Shown piece by piece: positions 15,997-26,354 of a DNA stretch of 57,887 nt (within the stretch, counting starts at the first letter, position 1; each line of letters begins with the position of its first letter). The position numbers were made by a program, and so were the translations under genes. The stretch is from an uncultured Oscillospiraceae bacterium (GTDB taxonomy: Bacteria > Bacillota > Clostridia > Oscillospirales > Oscillospiraceae). Under the pieces are notes generated by a model, which was given only the letters and a program-made list of their open reading frames with translations, was not told the origin of the DNA and searched no databases. Location: the NCBI GenBank assembly GCA_910587505.1, contig CAJULD010000010.1:27041-84927 (forward strand), read 5' to 3'.

Positions 15997-16030
15997 ATTA
16001 TAAAGCGGGAACTTAAAAACAGGTTAAAAG
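15997..16030 (-). promoter_or_regulatory. VTC operon promoter with 11-bp-spaced direct repeats
   Basis: On the minus strand TATAAT (16002-15997) has no good -35. In its place are two direct repeats, seen on the plus strand as TTAAAAA (16013-16019) and TTAAAAG (16024-16030), with an 11-bp period. This is the arrangement bound by PhoB/OmpR-type activators at promoters lacking a -35. The divergent OmpR-type regulator is the obvious candidate. Confidence 0.6.
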
Positions 16031-16095
16031 AAATGACCCTGTGAAAAAATTTTTCCGGAAAATGGGGCTCTTTCCCATTGTTCATGATTTTGCAC

Positions 16096-16124
16096 TTGTT
16101 TTTTGCGGTCTGAGCCGGTACATT
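16096..16124 (+). promoter_or_regulatory. Candidate promoter for the OmpR-type two-component operon
   Basis: TTGTTT (16096-16101) and TACATT (16119-16124), spacer 17, about 30 bp upstream of the regulator start. Confidence 0.4.
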
Positions 16125-16155
16125 ATAGACGGAAAATATGGAGGGAGGATGTGCT

Positions 16156-16830
16156 GTGCGGATTTTGGTTGCCGACGACGAGCCGGAGATGACCATGGTG
16201 CTGGAGGCCCTGCTCAGGCGGGAGCATTACTCCGTGGATCTGGTCTACAACGGGCGGGACGCGCTGGATTATGGACTGGCGGAGCATTATGACTGTATCA
16301 TTCTGGACATCATGATGCCCGGAATGGACGGCATTCAGGTGCTGCGGGCCCTGCGGGCCCATAATATTGCCACGCCGGTATTGCTGCTGACGGCAAGAAG
16401 CCAGGTGGAGGACCGTGTCGCCGGGCTGAACAACGGGGCGGACGACTACCTGCCCAAGCCCTTTGACAATCGGGAATTTACCGCCAGAGTCCGGGCCCTG
16501 ACCCGCAGAAGCGGCGAGTACACGCCCACGGTCCTCACCGCCGGGAACGTCGCGCTGGACTGCGCCTCATTTGAGCTGAAATGCGGTTCGGCCTGTATCC
16601 GGCTGGGCAACCGGGAGTTTCAGGTGCTGGAGCTGCTCATGCGGCAGACGGGGCGGCCGGTCTCCACGGAGCAGTTTATGGAGCGCATCTGGGGCTGCGA
16701 CAGCGAGGCGGAGATCAATGTGGTCTGGGCCTATATCTCCTACCTGCGCCGGAAGCTGGAAGCGGCAGGAGCCAACGTCCGGATTGCCGCCCGCCGGGGC
16801 CAGGGATACCTGCTGGAGGAAACGGTATGA
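16156..16830 (+). CDS. OmpR/PhoB-family response regulator
   Basis: 224 residues from GTG 16156, seven bases after AGGGAGGA. Receiver domain (ILVADDEPE; phospho-Asp ~50 in ILDIMMPGMDG; LLLTARS; Lys in YLPKPFDN), then a winged-helix DNA-binding domain from ~125 (LGNREFQVLELLM, INVVWAYISYLRRKL, RRGQGYLLEE). It overlaps the kinase gene by ATGA. Divergent from the VTC operon; its expected direct-repeat site is in the intergenic region. Likely target: the VTC-DUF4956-CotH genes and itself. Confidence 0.92.
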   Translation: MRILVADDEPEMTMVLEALLRREHYSVDLVYNGRDALDYGLAEHYDCIILDIMMPGMDGIQVLRALRAHNIATPVLLLTARSQVEDRVAGLNNGADDYLPKPFDNREFTARVRALTRRSGEYTPTVLTAGNVALDCASFELKCGSACIRLGNREFQVLELLMRQTGRPVSTEQFMERIWGCDSEAEINVVWAYISYLRRKLEAAGANVRIAARRGQGYLLEETV

Positions 16831-18056
16831 TCCGCTCGCTGCGCCGGAAGTTTATTCTGGTTGCCATGTTATCCCTGGTGGGGACCATGGTCGTTCTCTG
16901 TACGGCCATCGGCATCGGGAACCACTGCGCCGCCACCGGCAGGGCGGACCGCATGATCGATCTTCTGCGTCAGAATAACGGCGCCTTCTTCCCGCCCGCT
17001 CCGCGCTCCGACCCCTCGAACTTCGACTTTCAGATCACCCCGGAGACTCCCTTTGAAACGCGGTATTTTATCGTTGGGCTCACCCCGCGGCAGAAAATCA
17101 GATCTTTTGATCTGGACCACATTGCCGCGCTGGACCGGCGGACGGTGGCGGACACGGTCCGGCAGATCATGGACGCCGGAACGGAGCGGGGATATGTGGG
17201 CCATTACCGTTTCGGCGTGTTCCCTGACGCAGGCGGAGGGACGACCGTTATCGTTCTGGACTGCTTTCTTCAGCTCCAGTCGGCCAATCACATGCTGCGC
17301 CTCACGGCCGTCATATTCCTGGCCTGCGGCCTGATGGTTTTTACGTTGCTGCTCTTTCTGTCCAAACGGGCGATCCGGCCCTTTGCCGATAATCTGGAGC
17401 GGCAGCGGCAGTTCATTACCGACGCCTCTCACGAATTGAAAACGCCGCTGGCCATTCTGTCGGCGGACATAGGCCTGCTGGAGGATACCTGCGGGAACGA
17501 CAAATGGCTGGAGAGCGCGCGCTCGCAGATCATCCGGTTGGATCAGCTCATAAAAAATCTGGTAGAGCTGGCCCGGACGGAGGAAACGGTCCGGGAGGAC
17601 GCGGCGGCCTGCTTTTCTGTCAGCGAGGTTGCCCAGGCCAATGCGGATGCATTTCAGCCCCTGGCCGAAGCGGACGGGAAAACGCTGGAGGCGGAGATTG
17701 CCGGAGGAATCTGTTTAAAGGGCGTTCAGGATAATTTTTTCCGTCTGTTCTCCATCCTGCTGGATAACGCGGTCAAATATTCCGACCCGGGCGGAACGAT
17801 CCGGCTTTCCGTGTCCCGGCGGGGCCGGAATATCTGCATCGCCGTGTCCAATCCATGCGCCGGCGTAGACAGGGCACAGCTTCCCCGGTACTTTGACCGC
17901 TTCTACCGGGCGGATTCCTCCCGCGCCCGGTCCACCGGGGGATATGGAATCGGACTGTCCACCGCAAGGGCCATTGTCACCCGGCACCGGGGCCGCATCG
18001 TAAATCATTACGAAAATGGAATCCTTACCTTTACCGCAACCATTCCGCAGGGATAA
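16827..18056 (+). CDS. Membrane sensor histidine kinase
   Basis: 409 residues from ATG 16827, overlapping the regulator stop. Two membrane helices (~10-30 and ~155-178) enclose an extracellular region of about 120 residues with no recognised domain. HisKA carries DASHELKTPLAIL (phospho-His ~202) and the ATPase domain has LLDNAVKYS, FDRFYRAD and GYGIGLSTARAI. An orthodox kinase and the partner of the OmpR-type regulator. The signal is unknown; phosphate or envelope state would fit the predicted target operon. Confidence 0.92.
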   Translation: MIRSLRRKFILVAMLSLVGTMVVLCTAIGIGNHCAATGRADRMIDLLRQNNGAFFPPAPRSDPSNFDFQITPETPFETRYFIVGLTPRQKIRSFDLDHIAALDRRTVADTVRQIMDAGTERGYVGHYRFGVFPDAGGGTTVIVLDCFLQLQSANHMLRLTAVIFLACGLMVFTLLLFLSKRAIRPFADNLERQRQFITDASHELKTPLAILSADIGLLEDTCGNDKWLESARSQIIRLDQLIKNLVELARTEETVREDAAACFSVSEVAQANADAFQPLAEADGKTLEAEIAGGICLKGVQDNFFRLFSILLDNAVKYSDPGGTIRLSVSRRGRNICIAVSNPCAGVDRAQLPRYFDRFYRADSSRARSTGGYGIGLSTARAIVTRHRGRIVNHYENGILTFTATIPQG

Positions 18057-18155
18057 GAGAAGAGCGTCGGGCCTTCCCGGGCCGCGCGCCCGGAGCCTCT
18101 GCCCGGCCAGACCTGTTTATTTACAAATTGTTCAAATAGAAGGCAACAAATCGTA

Positions 18156-18215
18156 TTGACAGAAAGAAACATTGGTGATACACTGCTTTTAGCACTCGAG
18201 GCAAAGGAGTGCTAA
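18156..18215 (+). promoter_or_regulatory. Promoter and CIRCE operator of the heat-shock operon
   Basis: TTGACA (18156-18161) and TACACT (18179-18184), spacer 17. A perfect CIRCE follows directly: TTAGCACTC (18189-18197), a 9-base spacer, GAGTGCTAA (18207-18215). HrcA binds CIRCE and represses the operon, including its own gene just downstream. Confidence 0.97.
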
Positions 18216-18262
18216 ACTGATGCCGGCAGGACAGCGGCTGCGGGAGAAAAGGAGACGCCGTC

Positions 18263-19315
18263 ATGGAATTGACCGCCAGGAAGAAGCAAATACTAAAGGT
18301 GGTCACCGAGCGGTACATCGACACCGCCGAACCGGTGGGGTCCAAGTTCATCGCCCAGGACATGGGCGGCAGCATCAGCTCCGCCACCATCCGCAACGAG
18401 CTGGCCGATCTGGTGGAAATGGGATATCTGGAGCAGCCCCACACCTCGGCGGGACGGGTGCCCTCCCCGAAAGGGTACCGGCTGTATGTCAACGAGCTGA
18501 TGGAAAAGCGTTCCGTGTCCGAGCAGGAGGCCGCGCAGATCAGCGCCGCCCTCGGCGGCCAGATGCGGGAGCTGGACAGCGTCATTGCCCAGGCCGGCCA
18601 GATGGTGTCCTCCATCGTCAGTTATCCCGCCTACGCGGTGGCATCGGGAAAGGCCAGCGTCACGGTCCGGCGCTGCGACCTGCTTATGGTGGACGGCGAG
18701 AGCTTCATCGCCGTGGTGATGACCAACGACAACCGGGTGAAAAGCCAGCTGCTTCGCGCGCAGCTGCCGGTGAACGCAGAGCAGCTCTCCGCTCTGGCGA
18801 ACCTGCTGAATACGCATTTCACCGGCGTGGGAGCGGAGGAGATGGGCGAGAAGCTGATGGGCCTGACCGGCCAGCTGCCGCCGGAGATGTTCATGCTCCT
18901 CGCCACCGCCGTGGAGTACGCCACCGCTGTGCTCGACCAGAGCGAGCGGAGCCAGGTGTTCACCACCGGGCAGACCCAGCTGCTCCGGCAGCCGGAGTTT
19001 CAGGACCCCGGCCGGGCCAATGAGCTGATGAGCCTGCTGACGGACCGGCGGTCGGACCTTCCGCTGCCGGACGCGGATACGCCGATGCAGATTCTGATCG
19101 GTCCGGAGAACGTCAATGAGGCGCTCAGGGACGCCAGCGTGGTGGTGGCCAGCTATGACATCGGCGAGAACATGCGGGGCCTTATCGGCGTGGTGGGCCC
19201 CACCCGGATGGATTACGCCGCCGTTGCCGCCCGGCTGAGTTACTTTGCCGAGAGTTTGAGCAAAATGTTTGGAAAGGGAAATCAGTTACCCCCGAAGGAG
19301 GACGATAGATCGTGA
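18263..19315 (+). CDS. hrcA: Heat-inducible transcription repressor HrcA
   Basis: 350 residues. N-terminal winged helix (TARKKQILKVVTERYI, then GSISSATIRNELADLVEMGY) and the family motif YLEQPHTSAGRVPS. The C-terminal part has the HrcA fold ending in GPTRMDYAAVAARLSYFAES. It represses class I heat-shock genes at CIRCE and needs GroE for activity in other Firmicutes. First gene of the operon, 48 bases after the operator; its stop overlaps the GTG start of grpE by four bases. Confidence 0.97.
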   Translation: MELTARKKQILKVVTERYIDTAEPVGSKFIAQDMGGSISSATIRNELADLVEMGYLEQPHTSAGRVPSPKGYRLYVNELMEKRSVSEQEAAQISAALGGQMRELDSVIAQAGQMVSSIVSYPAYAVASGKASVTVRRCDLLMVDGESFIAVVMTNDNRVKSQLLRAQLPVNAEQLSALANLLNTHFTGVGAEEMGEKLMGLTGQLPPEMFMLLATAVEYATAVLDQSERSQVFTTGQTQLLRQPEFQDPGRANELMSLLTDRRSDLPLPDADTPMQILIGPENVNEALRDASVVVASYDIGENMRGLIGVVGPTRMDYAAVAARLSYFAESLSKMFGKGNQLPPKEDDRS

Positions 19316-19872
19316 GTAAAAAAGAGAATCCCGCGCCCCTGGACGAGGAAAAGGAGACCGTTCCCACCGGGGAGGCCGGGACGGATCAGGAGAGCGCTCC
19401 GGAAACCTTTACCGTTACCAGAGAGCAGATGGAACAGATGGAAGAGCTGGCCCGGCAGCTGGCAGGGCAGAACGATAAGTATCTGCGCCTGGCCGCGGAG
19501 TACGACAACTATCGCAAGCGTACCGCCAAAGAAAAGGAAACCATTTATCAGGATGCGAAAATGGACACCATCAAGCGCTTCCTGGAGGTCTATGACAATC
19601 TGGAACGGGCGGTCCGGCAGACGGGAGACGAGGAAAATGTCCACAAGAAGGGCATGGAGATGATTTTCCACCAGCTGGAATCCGTTCTGGAAAAGCTGGG
19701 CGTCACGGTGGTGGACCCCCAGGGCGAAAGCTTTGACCCGGAGCGGCACAGCGCCGTTATGCATATTGAGAACGGGGAGCTGGGCGAGGGCGTGGTCAGC
19801 CAGGTGTTCCAGAAGGGATTCCTGCTGGGCGAAAAAGTGATCCGGTTTGCCACCGTACAGGTTGCAAACTGA
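19312..19872 (+). CDS. grpE: Nucleotide exchange factor GrpE
   Basis: 186 residues from GTG 19312 (GTGA overlap with hrcA). Acidic N-terminus, long coiled coil, then YLRLAAEYDNYRKRT (about 62-76), the FLEVYDNLERA stretch, and the C-terminal beta domain with VVSQVFQKGFLLGEKVIR. It releases ADP from DnaK. Normal length; operon context fits. Confidence 0.97.
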   Translation: MSKKENPAPLDEEKETVPTGEAGTDQESAPETFTVTREQMEQMEELARQLAGQNDKYLRLAAEYDNYRKRTAKEKETIYQDAKMDTIKRFLEVYDNLERAVRQTGDEENVHKKGMEMIFHQLESVLEKLGVTVVDPQGESFDPERHSAVMHIENGELGEGVVSQVFQKGFLLGEKVIRFATVQVAN

Positions 19873-19925
19873 GAACCGGATTTCATTAGTTAAAAATATT
19901 TTCTATATATGGGAGGACAAACATC

Positions 19926-21776
<1,851 letters not shown>

Positions 21777-21858
21777 GTGAAACGATCTTCAAATGGGACG
21801 GGGATGTGCTCCCCGCCCCGTTTGGAGTGTTTTGCGGCAGATTGGATGTGAGGGAGCA

Positions 21859-23001
21859 ATGGCTGATAATAAACGAGACTACTACGAGGTCCTGGGCGTT
21901 TCCAGGACCGCCACGGAGGCGGACATCAAGAAGGCCTTCCGGAAGATGGCCAAGGAAAACCATCCGGACCTTCATCCCGGAGACAAGGCGGCGGAGGCCC
22001 GCTTCAAGGAGGTCAACGAGGCCTACGAGGTCCTCAGCGACAGCGACAAGCGCTCCCGGTACGACCAGTTCGGCTTTGCCGGGGTGGACCCCAACTACGC
22101 CGCCCAGCAGGGCGGCTTCGGCGGGGGCTTCGACGGTGGATTCGACTTCGGAGACCTGGGAGACATTTTCGGCAGCTTTTTCGGCGGAGGCTTCGGCGGC
22201 GGGTCCCGGTCCCGCACGGGCCCCCAGCGGGGGGAGAGCCTGCGTACCAGCGTGACCATCACCTTTGAGGAGGCGGCCTTCGGCTGCGAGAAGGAGGTCA
22301 GTCTGGAGCGGGTGGAGCAGTGCGAGAGCTGCCGGGGCACCGGCGCGGCACCGGGCACCAGCCCGGAAACCTGTTCCAACTGCGGCGGCTCCGGCTCCGT
22401 GCAGCAGCGGCGGCAGACCCCCATGGGCGTCTTCGCCACCACCGGGCCCTGTCCCCGCTGCGGCGGCAAGGGCAAGATCATCTCCTCCCCCTGCAAGAGC
22501 TGCGGCGGCTCCGGCCAGATTCGCAAGCGGAAGACGGTGAAGGTCTCCATTCCCGCCGGGATCGACAACGGGCAGATCATCTCCCTTCGGGGGCAGGGCA
22601 ACGCGGGGAAAAACGGCGGTCCCGCCGGGGATTTGCAGATCATTGTCGCCGTCCAGCCCCACCAGCTGTTCCGCCGGGACGGAGCGGACGTATACTGCGA
22701 CGCGCCTATTACATTCACCCAGGCGGTGCTGGGCGGGGAGATGGAGATTCCCACCATCGACGGCAAGGTGACCTACACCCTGCCCGAGGGGACCCAGACC
22801 GGCTCCACCTTCCGTCTGAAGGGGAAGGGGATCCCCAACGTCAACGGCCGGGGCAGGGGCGACCAGTTTGTCACCGTCCACATCGAGACCCCACGGGGCC
22901 TCAACCGGGAGCAGAAGGAGGCCCTGCGGAGGTTCAGCGATACCCTCAAGGAGCACAACTACAAGGAGCGGAAGAGCTGGTTCGACAAATTCAAGAAATG
23001 A
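21859..23001 (+). CDS. dnaJ: Co-chaperone DnaJ, type I
   Basis: 380 residues from ATG 21859 (MADNKRDYYEVLGV). J domain with HPD in ENHPDLHPGD, Gly/Phe-rich region (~75-115), and four zinc repeats: CESCRGTG, CSNCGGSG, CPRCGGKG, CKSCGGSG. The C-terminal substrate-binding domains end FDKFKK. It stimulates DnaK ATPase. A GC-rich inverted repeat (ACGGGG/CCCCGT, about 21796-21821) between dnaK and dnaJ may reduce dnaJ expression relative to dnaK. Confidence 0.97.
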   Translation: MADNKRDYYEVLGVSRTATEADIKKAFRKMAKENHPDLHPGDKAAEARFKEVNEAYEVLSDSDKRSRYDQFGFAGVDPNYAAQQGGFGGGFDGGFDFGDLGDIFGSFFGGGFGGGSRSRTGPQRGESLRTSVTITFEEAAFGCEKEVSLERVEQCESCRGTGAAPGTSPETCSNCGGSGSVQQRRQTPMGVFATTGPCPRCGGKGKIISSPCKSCGGSGQIRKRKTVKVSIPAGIDNGQIISLRGQGNAGKNGGPAGDLQIIVAVQPHQLFRRDGADVYCDAPITFTQAVLGGEMEIPTIDGKVTYTLPEGTQTGSTFRLKGKGIPNVNGRGRGDQFVTVHIETPRGLNREQKEALRRFSDTLKEHNYKERKSWFDKFKK

Positions 23002-23025
23002 TGTGTGAAAAGGGAGGAAAACGGC

Positions 23026-23466
23026 ATGAGAATTTCCATTGCGTCCGACCACGGCGGATATGATCTGAAGGAGGACCTGAAGGCCTGGCTGACGGAGCAG
23101 GGTCATGAAATCGTGGATTTTGGCTGTGAGGGCCATGACAGCTGCGATTACGCCGACTTCGTGGAGCCGGCAGCCCGCGCTGTGGCGGAGGGGAAATGCG
23201 ACCGGGGCATCGTCATCTGCACCACCGGCATCGGCGCGTCTATCACCGCCAACAAGGTGAAGGGCGTGCGCTGCGCTCTGTGCAGCGAGCCCTGGAGCGC
23301 CCAGATGACCCGGCGGCACAACGACGCCAACGTCCTGGGCCTGGGCGGGGGCTGCGTAGGTCCCCTGATGGCCCGGCAGATCGTGGAGGCGTTCCTCACC
23401 TATGCCTTCGAAGGCGGGCGGCACCAGCGGCGCATCGACAAGATCGCGGCGGTGGAAAACCGGTGA
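23026..23466 (+). CDS. rpiB: Ribose-5-phosphate isomerase B
   Basis: 146 residues from ATG 23026 behind GGGAGG. RpiB/LacAB family: SDHGGYDLK at the phosphate site, catalytic Cys in VICTTGIGASITANK, then RHNDANVLGLGGG. It interconverts ribose and ribulose 5-phosphate. It follows dnaJ by 24 bases, so it may be co-transcribed with the heat-shock operon. A second, diverged RpiB-like gene is at 52209-52646; this one keeps the more standard sequence, so it is the better candidate for the housekeeping enzyme. Confidence 0.9.
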   Translation: MRISIASDHGGYDLKEDLKAWLTEQGHEIVDFGCEGHDSCDYADFVEPAARAVAEGKCDRGIVICTTGIGASITANKVKGVRCALCSEPWSAQMTRRHNDANVLGLGGGCVGPLMARQIVEAFLTYAFEGGRHQRRIDKIAAVENR

Positions 23467-23522
23467 CCCGCTCTTTCCGGCATAGGACAAGGCCGGAGAC
23501 GATACAATGCTATAAGGAATCT

Positions 23523-23554
23523 GTGGCGCGGCCGGGAGATCCCGGCCGCGCCAC
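23523..23554. terminator. Very stable 14-bp hairpin after rpiB
   Basis: Bases 23523-23536 pair perfectly with 23541-23554 around a 4-base loop (core GCGCGGCCGGG). No U run follows, so it may stop or protect the 3' end rather than act as a classic intrinsic terminator. Confidence 0.65.
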
Positions 23555-23599
23555 GTTCTGCCTTGGGACAGATAAGAACCTGCATTCACCATCGCAGCA

Positions 23600-23720
23600 C
23601 GCCGGCCGGCCTTTTTCCCGCCATACTGCGTCAATTTCCCCTGCCAAACGTCAGTATGGCTGCGGAAAATCTCCCTGTCTGACGGAAAAAGTCCCCCGTC
23701 CTTCCGGCATCCTCCGATTA
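23600..23720. repeat. Possible dispersed intergenic repeat with stem-loop
   Basis: The non-coding stretch contains GCCATACTG (23620-23628) and CAGTATGGC (23652-23660). It resembles intergenic repeats I associate with Oscillospiraceae genomes, but no second copy is in this window. No gene is seen in 23467-23824 apart from this and the preceding hairpin. Confidence 0.4.
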
Positions 23721-23824
23721 TGAATACAGGTTCTAAAAGGCACATATCCTTTTCCCTGAAAGAAAAGGGATCAAAAAGAACTTTTGGAAGTAATAACTGT
23801 CTGATTATGCAGCCGGGGTATCAT

Positions 23825-24652
23825 ATGAAAAAGCTTGTATCGTACAGCGTTCTGATTCTGTTTCTCCTGACCGGGTGCGGCGGCGAACCGCCGCCGCGCG
23901 TCGTGGAGCTGGACGGGTCCACCGCCATGTCCGGCGTGATGGCGGTGCTCCGGGAGGCGTTTCAGGAGAGAAGACCCGATATACGGCTCAACTGCTCCGG
24001 CTCCGGTACCGGAGCCGGGATCGAGGGCGTACTGTCCGGACAGTGCGGCATCGGCCTTGCCAGCCGGGAGCTGACCGGAGAGGAAACGGCCCGGGGCGCG
24101 GTGGGGCACGTCATCGCGCTGGACGGAATCGCGGTCATCGTGCACCCGGATAATCCGGTGCGGGAGCTGTCAACGGAGGCGCTGGCGGACGTCTTCACCG
24201 GCCGGATTACCCGCTGGACGGAGCTCGGAGGGGAGGACCGCCCCATTGCCGCTTACGGGCGGGAGGCCGGGTCCGGCACAAGGTCAGCCTTCGAGGCGGG
24301 TCTGGGGGCGGCTGACCGGTGCGTGTACACCTGCGAATACTGCTCCACCGGCGACGTGGTGGGGAACGTGGCGAACAACCCCAACGGGATTGGATACGCC
24401 TCCCTGTCCGCCCTGGACGGCAGCGTCCAGGCGCTGCGGGTGGCGGGAACCGACTGCACGCTGGAGACCGTGCGGCAGGGCGGCTATCCTCTCCGGCGGC
24501 CCTTCCTGCTGGTCACCTGTGGAGACGCGCCTCCCGGCGAAGCCGCCGGGGCTTTTTTGCAGTTTGCGGAGAGCGCGGCCGCCGCGCCCTATCTGGCATT
24601 AGCCGGAGCGGCCGCGCCTGAAAGGGAGGGATCGGATGAGACGGCGGGGTGA
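23825..24652 (+). CDS. pstS: Phosphate-binding lipoprotein PstS
   Basis: 275 residues from ATG 23825. Lipobox LLTGC (Cys18) gives an extracellular lipid-anchored protein. Binding-site motifs: ELDGSTAMSGVM, SGSGTGAGIEGVLSG, GREAGSGTRSAFE and NPNGIGYASLSAL, which match phosphate ABC solute-binding proteins. The ribosome binding site is weak. The end overlaps pstC by 17 bases. Shorter and more Ala/Gly-rich than many PstS proteins but complete. Confidence 0.92.
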   Translation: MKKLVSYSVLILFLLTGCGGEPPPRVVELDGSTAMSGVMAVLREAFQERRPDIRLNCSGSGTGAGIEGVLSGQCGIGLASRELTGEETARGAVGHVIALDGIAVIVHPDNPVRELSTEALADVFTGRITRWTELGGEDRPIAAYGREAGSGTRSAFEAGLGAADRCVYTCEYCSTGDVVGNVANNPNGIGYASLSALDGSVQALRVAGTDCTLETVRQGGYPLRRPFLLVTCGDAPPGEAAGAFLQFAESAAAAPYLALAGAAAPEREGSDETAG

Positions 24653-25493
24653 ACGGGCGGCGCACTGCCTGCTTTTTCTGTGCGCGCTGGCTACGGTGGC
24701 GCTGCTTCTTCTGATTACGGCTTATCTGATTGCATCCGGCCTGCCCGCCATAAGGGAAATCGGACTGAAAAATTTCCTTTTGGGGACCGTATGGGATTCC
24801 GCCAGTCGGGAGAATCCCCGGTTCGGCATCCTGCCGCTGCTGACGGCCTCCGTCTGCGGCGCGGCGGGGGCGATGGCGGCGGGGGTTCCGCTGGGCGTGC
24901 TGACGGCGCTGTTTCTGACAAAAGCTGCGCCGCCGGGGCTGGCGGCGGCGCTTCGGTATCTGGTGCGGCTGATGGCGGGCATTCCGTCGGTGGTGTGCGG
25001 ACTGGTGGGGATGACGGTGCTGGTACCGTTCCTGCGGGAGAGACTGGACCTGCCCGCCGGGGACAGCCTCCTTGCCGCCGTGATCGTGCTGACCGTGATG
25101 ATCCTGCCCACGGTGACGGAGCTGTCGGAGGACGCGCTGGCGGCCACGCCGCCGGCCTGTGAGGAGGCCAGTCTGGCTCTGGGCGCTACGGAGACAGAAA
25201 CCTGGTTCCGGGTATCCCTGCCCGCCGCCAGAAAGGGGATTGCCGCCGCGGCGGTGCTGGGCACGGGGCGGGCCATGGGGGAGACCATGGCGGTGCTCAT
25301 GGTGGCGGGCAATGTGGCCGGCATGCCCTCGCCTCTGCGCAGCGTGCGCTTTCTCACCGCCGGCATCGCCATGGAGCTCGGCTACGCCGCCGCCGGAAGC
25401 CTGCGGCAGCGGGCGCTGCTGTCCATTGCGCTGGTGCTGTTCGTCCTCATATTGCTGATGAATATTCTGCTCTCGTGGGGAAAGGAGAGATAG
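24636..25493 (+). CDS. pstC: Phosphate ABC permease PstC
   Basis: 285 residues, six predicted membrane helices. FGILPLLTASVCGAAGA, the inner-membrane loop LALGATETETWFRVSLPAA with the EAA-type motif, and GRAMGETMAVLMVAGN are typical of PstC. It starts inside pstS. Forms the channel with PstA. Confidence 0.92.
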   Translation: MRRRGERAAHCLLFLCALATVALLLLITAYLIASGLPAIREIGLKNFLLGTVWDSASRENPRFGILPLLTASVCGAAGAMAAGVPLGVLTALFLTKAAPPGLAAALRYLVRLMAGIPSVVCGLVGMTVLVPFLRERLDLPAGDSLLAAVIVLTVMILPTVTELSEDALAATPPACEEASLALGATETETWFRVSLPAARKGIAAAAVLGTGRAMGETMAVLMVAGNVAGMPSPLRSVRFLTAGIAMELGYAAAGSLRQRALLSIALVLFVLILLMNILLSWGKER

Positions 25494-25496
25494 GCC

Positions 25497-26354
25497 ATGA
25501 TAGACCGGCGTTTCCGCCGCCGGGCGGCCGGATGGGGCGCAAAGGCGCTGTTGTGGCTCTGCGCGGCGGCGGTATCGGTTTTGCTGCTGGCAATGATGGG
25601 ATACGTCTGCTTCCGGGGCCTTCCGGGACTCAGCTGGCAACTGCTGACGGAGGAGGAGAGCGTCCTGCGGGGGACGGCCGGCATCCTGCCCGGCATCGTC
25701 AATACGCTGCTGGTGATCGTGCTTTCTCTGGCGGCGGTGCTTCCGTTGGGCGTGGGGGCGGCGGTCTACCTGACGGAGTACGCGAAAAGCCGGGCGCTGG
25801 TGCGGGCCGTCGAATTTGCCGCCGGCGTACTCTCCGGCATTCCATCCATTCTGTACGCCATGCTGGGGGCTCTGCTGCTCTGCGGCAGGCTGGGCCTCCG
25901 GCGGACGCTGCTGGCGGGCGCGCTGACGCTGGCGGTCATGAACCTGCCTGCGGTGCTGTGCGCCGCACAGGAGAGCCTGCGGGCGGCTCCGTCCTCCTTC
26001 CGGGAGGGAGCGCTGGGTCTGGGAGCCGGGAAATGGTTCATGATCCGGACGGTGGTGCTGCCCGCCTCGCTGGACGGGATCGTCACCGGCTGTATTCTGG
26101 CGGTGGGGCGGGTCGTGGGGGAAACGGCGGTGCTGATGTACACCGCCGGACTGTCCACGGCGATGCAGGATTTTTCCAGCCTTCGCAGCGCCCTTCGCGC
26201 CTCCGGCGCGACATTGTCCACGGTCCTGTATGTATACGCCAGGGAGCGGGCGGATTTCGCCGCCGCGTTCTCCGTTGCCACCGTGCTGCTCTTCATCACC
26301 GCGGTCATCAATCTGGCCGCTTCCGTCATGGGGAGGAGGAGCCGCCGTGGCTGA
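25497..26354 (+). CDS. pstA: Phosphate ABC permease PstA
   Basis: 285 residues, six predicted membrane helices. GILPGIVNTLLVIVLSLAAV, AGVLSGIPSILYAMLGALL, LGLGAGKWFMIRTVVLPAS and VGRVVGETAVLMYTAG match PstA. Three bases separate it from pstC; its end overlaps pstB by 8 bases. Confidence 0.92.
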   Translation: MIDRRFRRRAAGWGAKALLWLCAAAVSVLLLAMMGYVCFRGLPGLSWQLLTEEESVLRGTAGILPGIVNTLLVIVLSLAAVLPLGVGAAVYLTEYAKSRALVRAVEFAAGVLSGIPSILYAMLGALLLCGRLGLRRTLLAGALTLAVMNLPAVLCAAQESLRAAPSSFREGALGLGAGKWFMIRTVVLPASLDGIVTGCILAVGRVVGETAVLMYTAGLSTAMQDFSSLRSALRASGATLSTVLYVYARERADFAAAFSVATVLLFITAVINLAASVMGRRSRRG

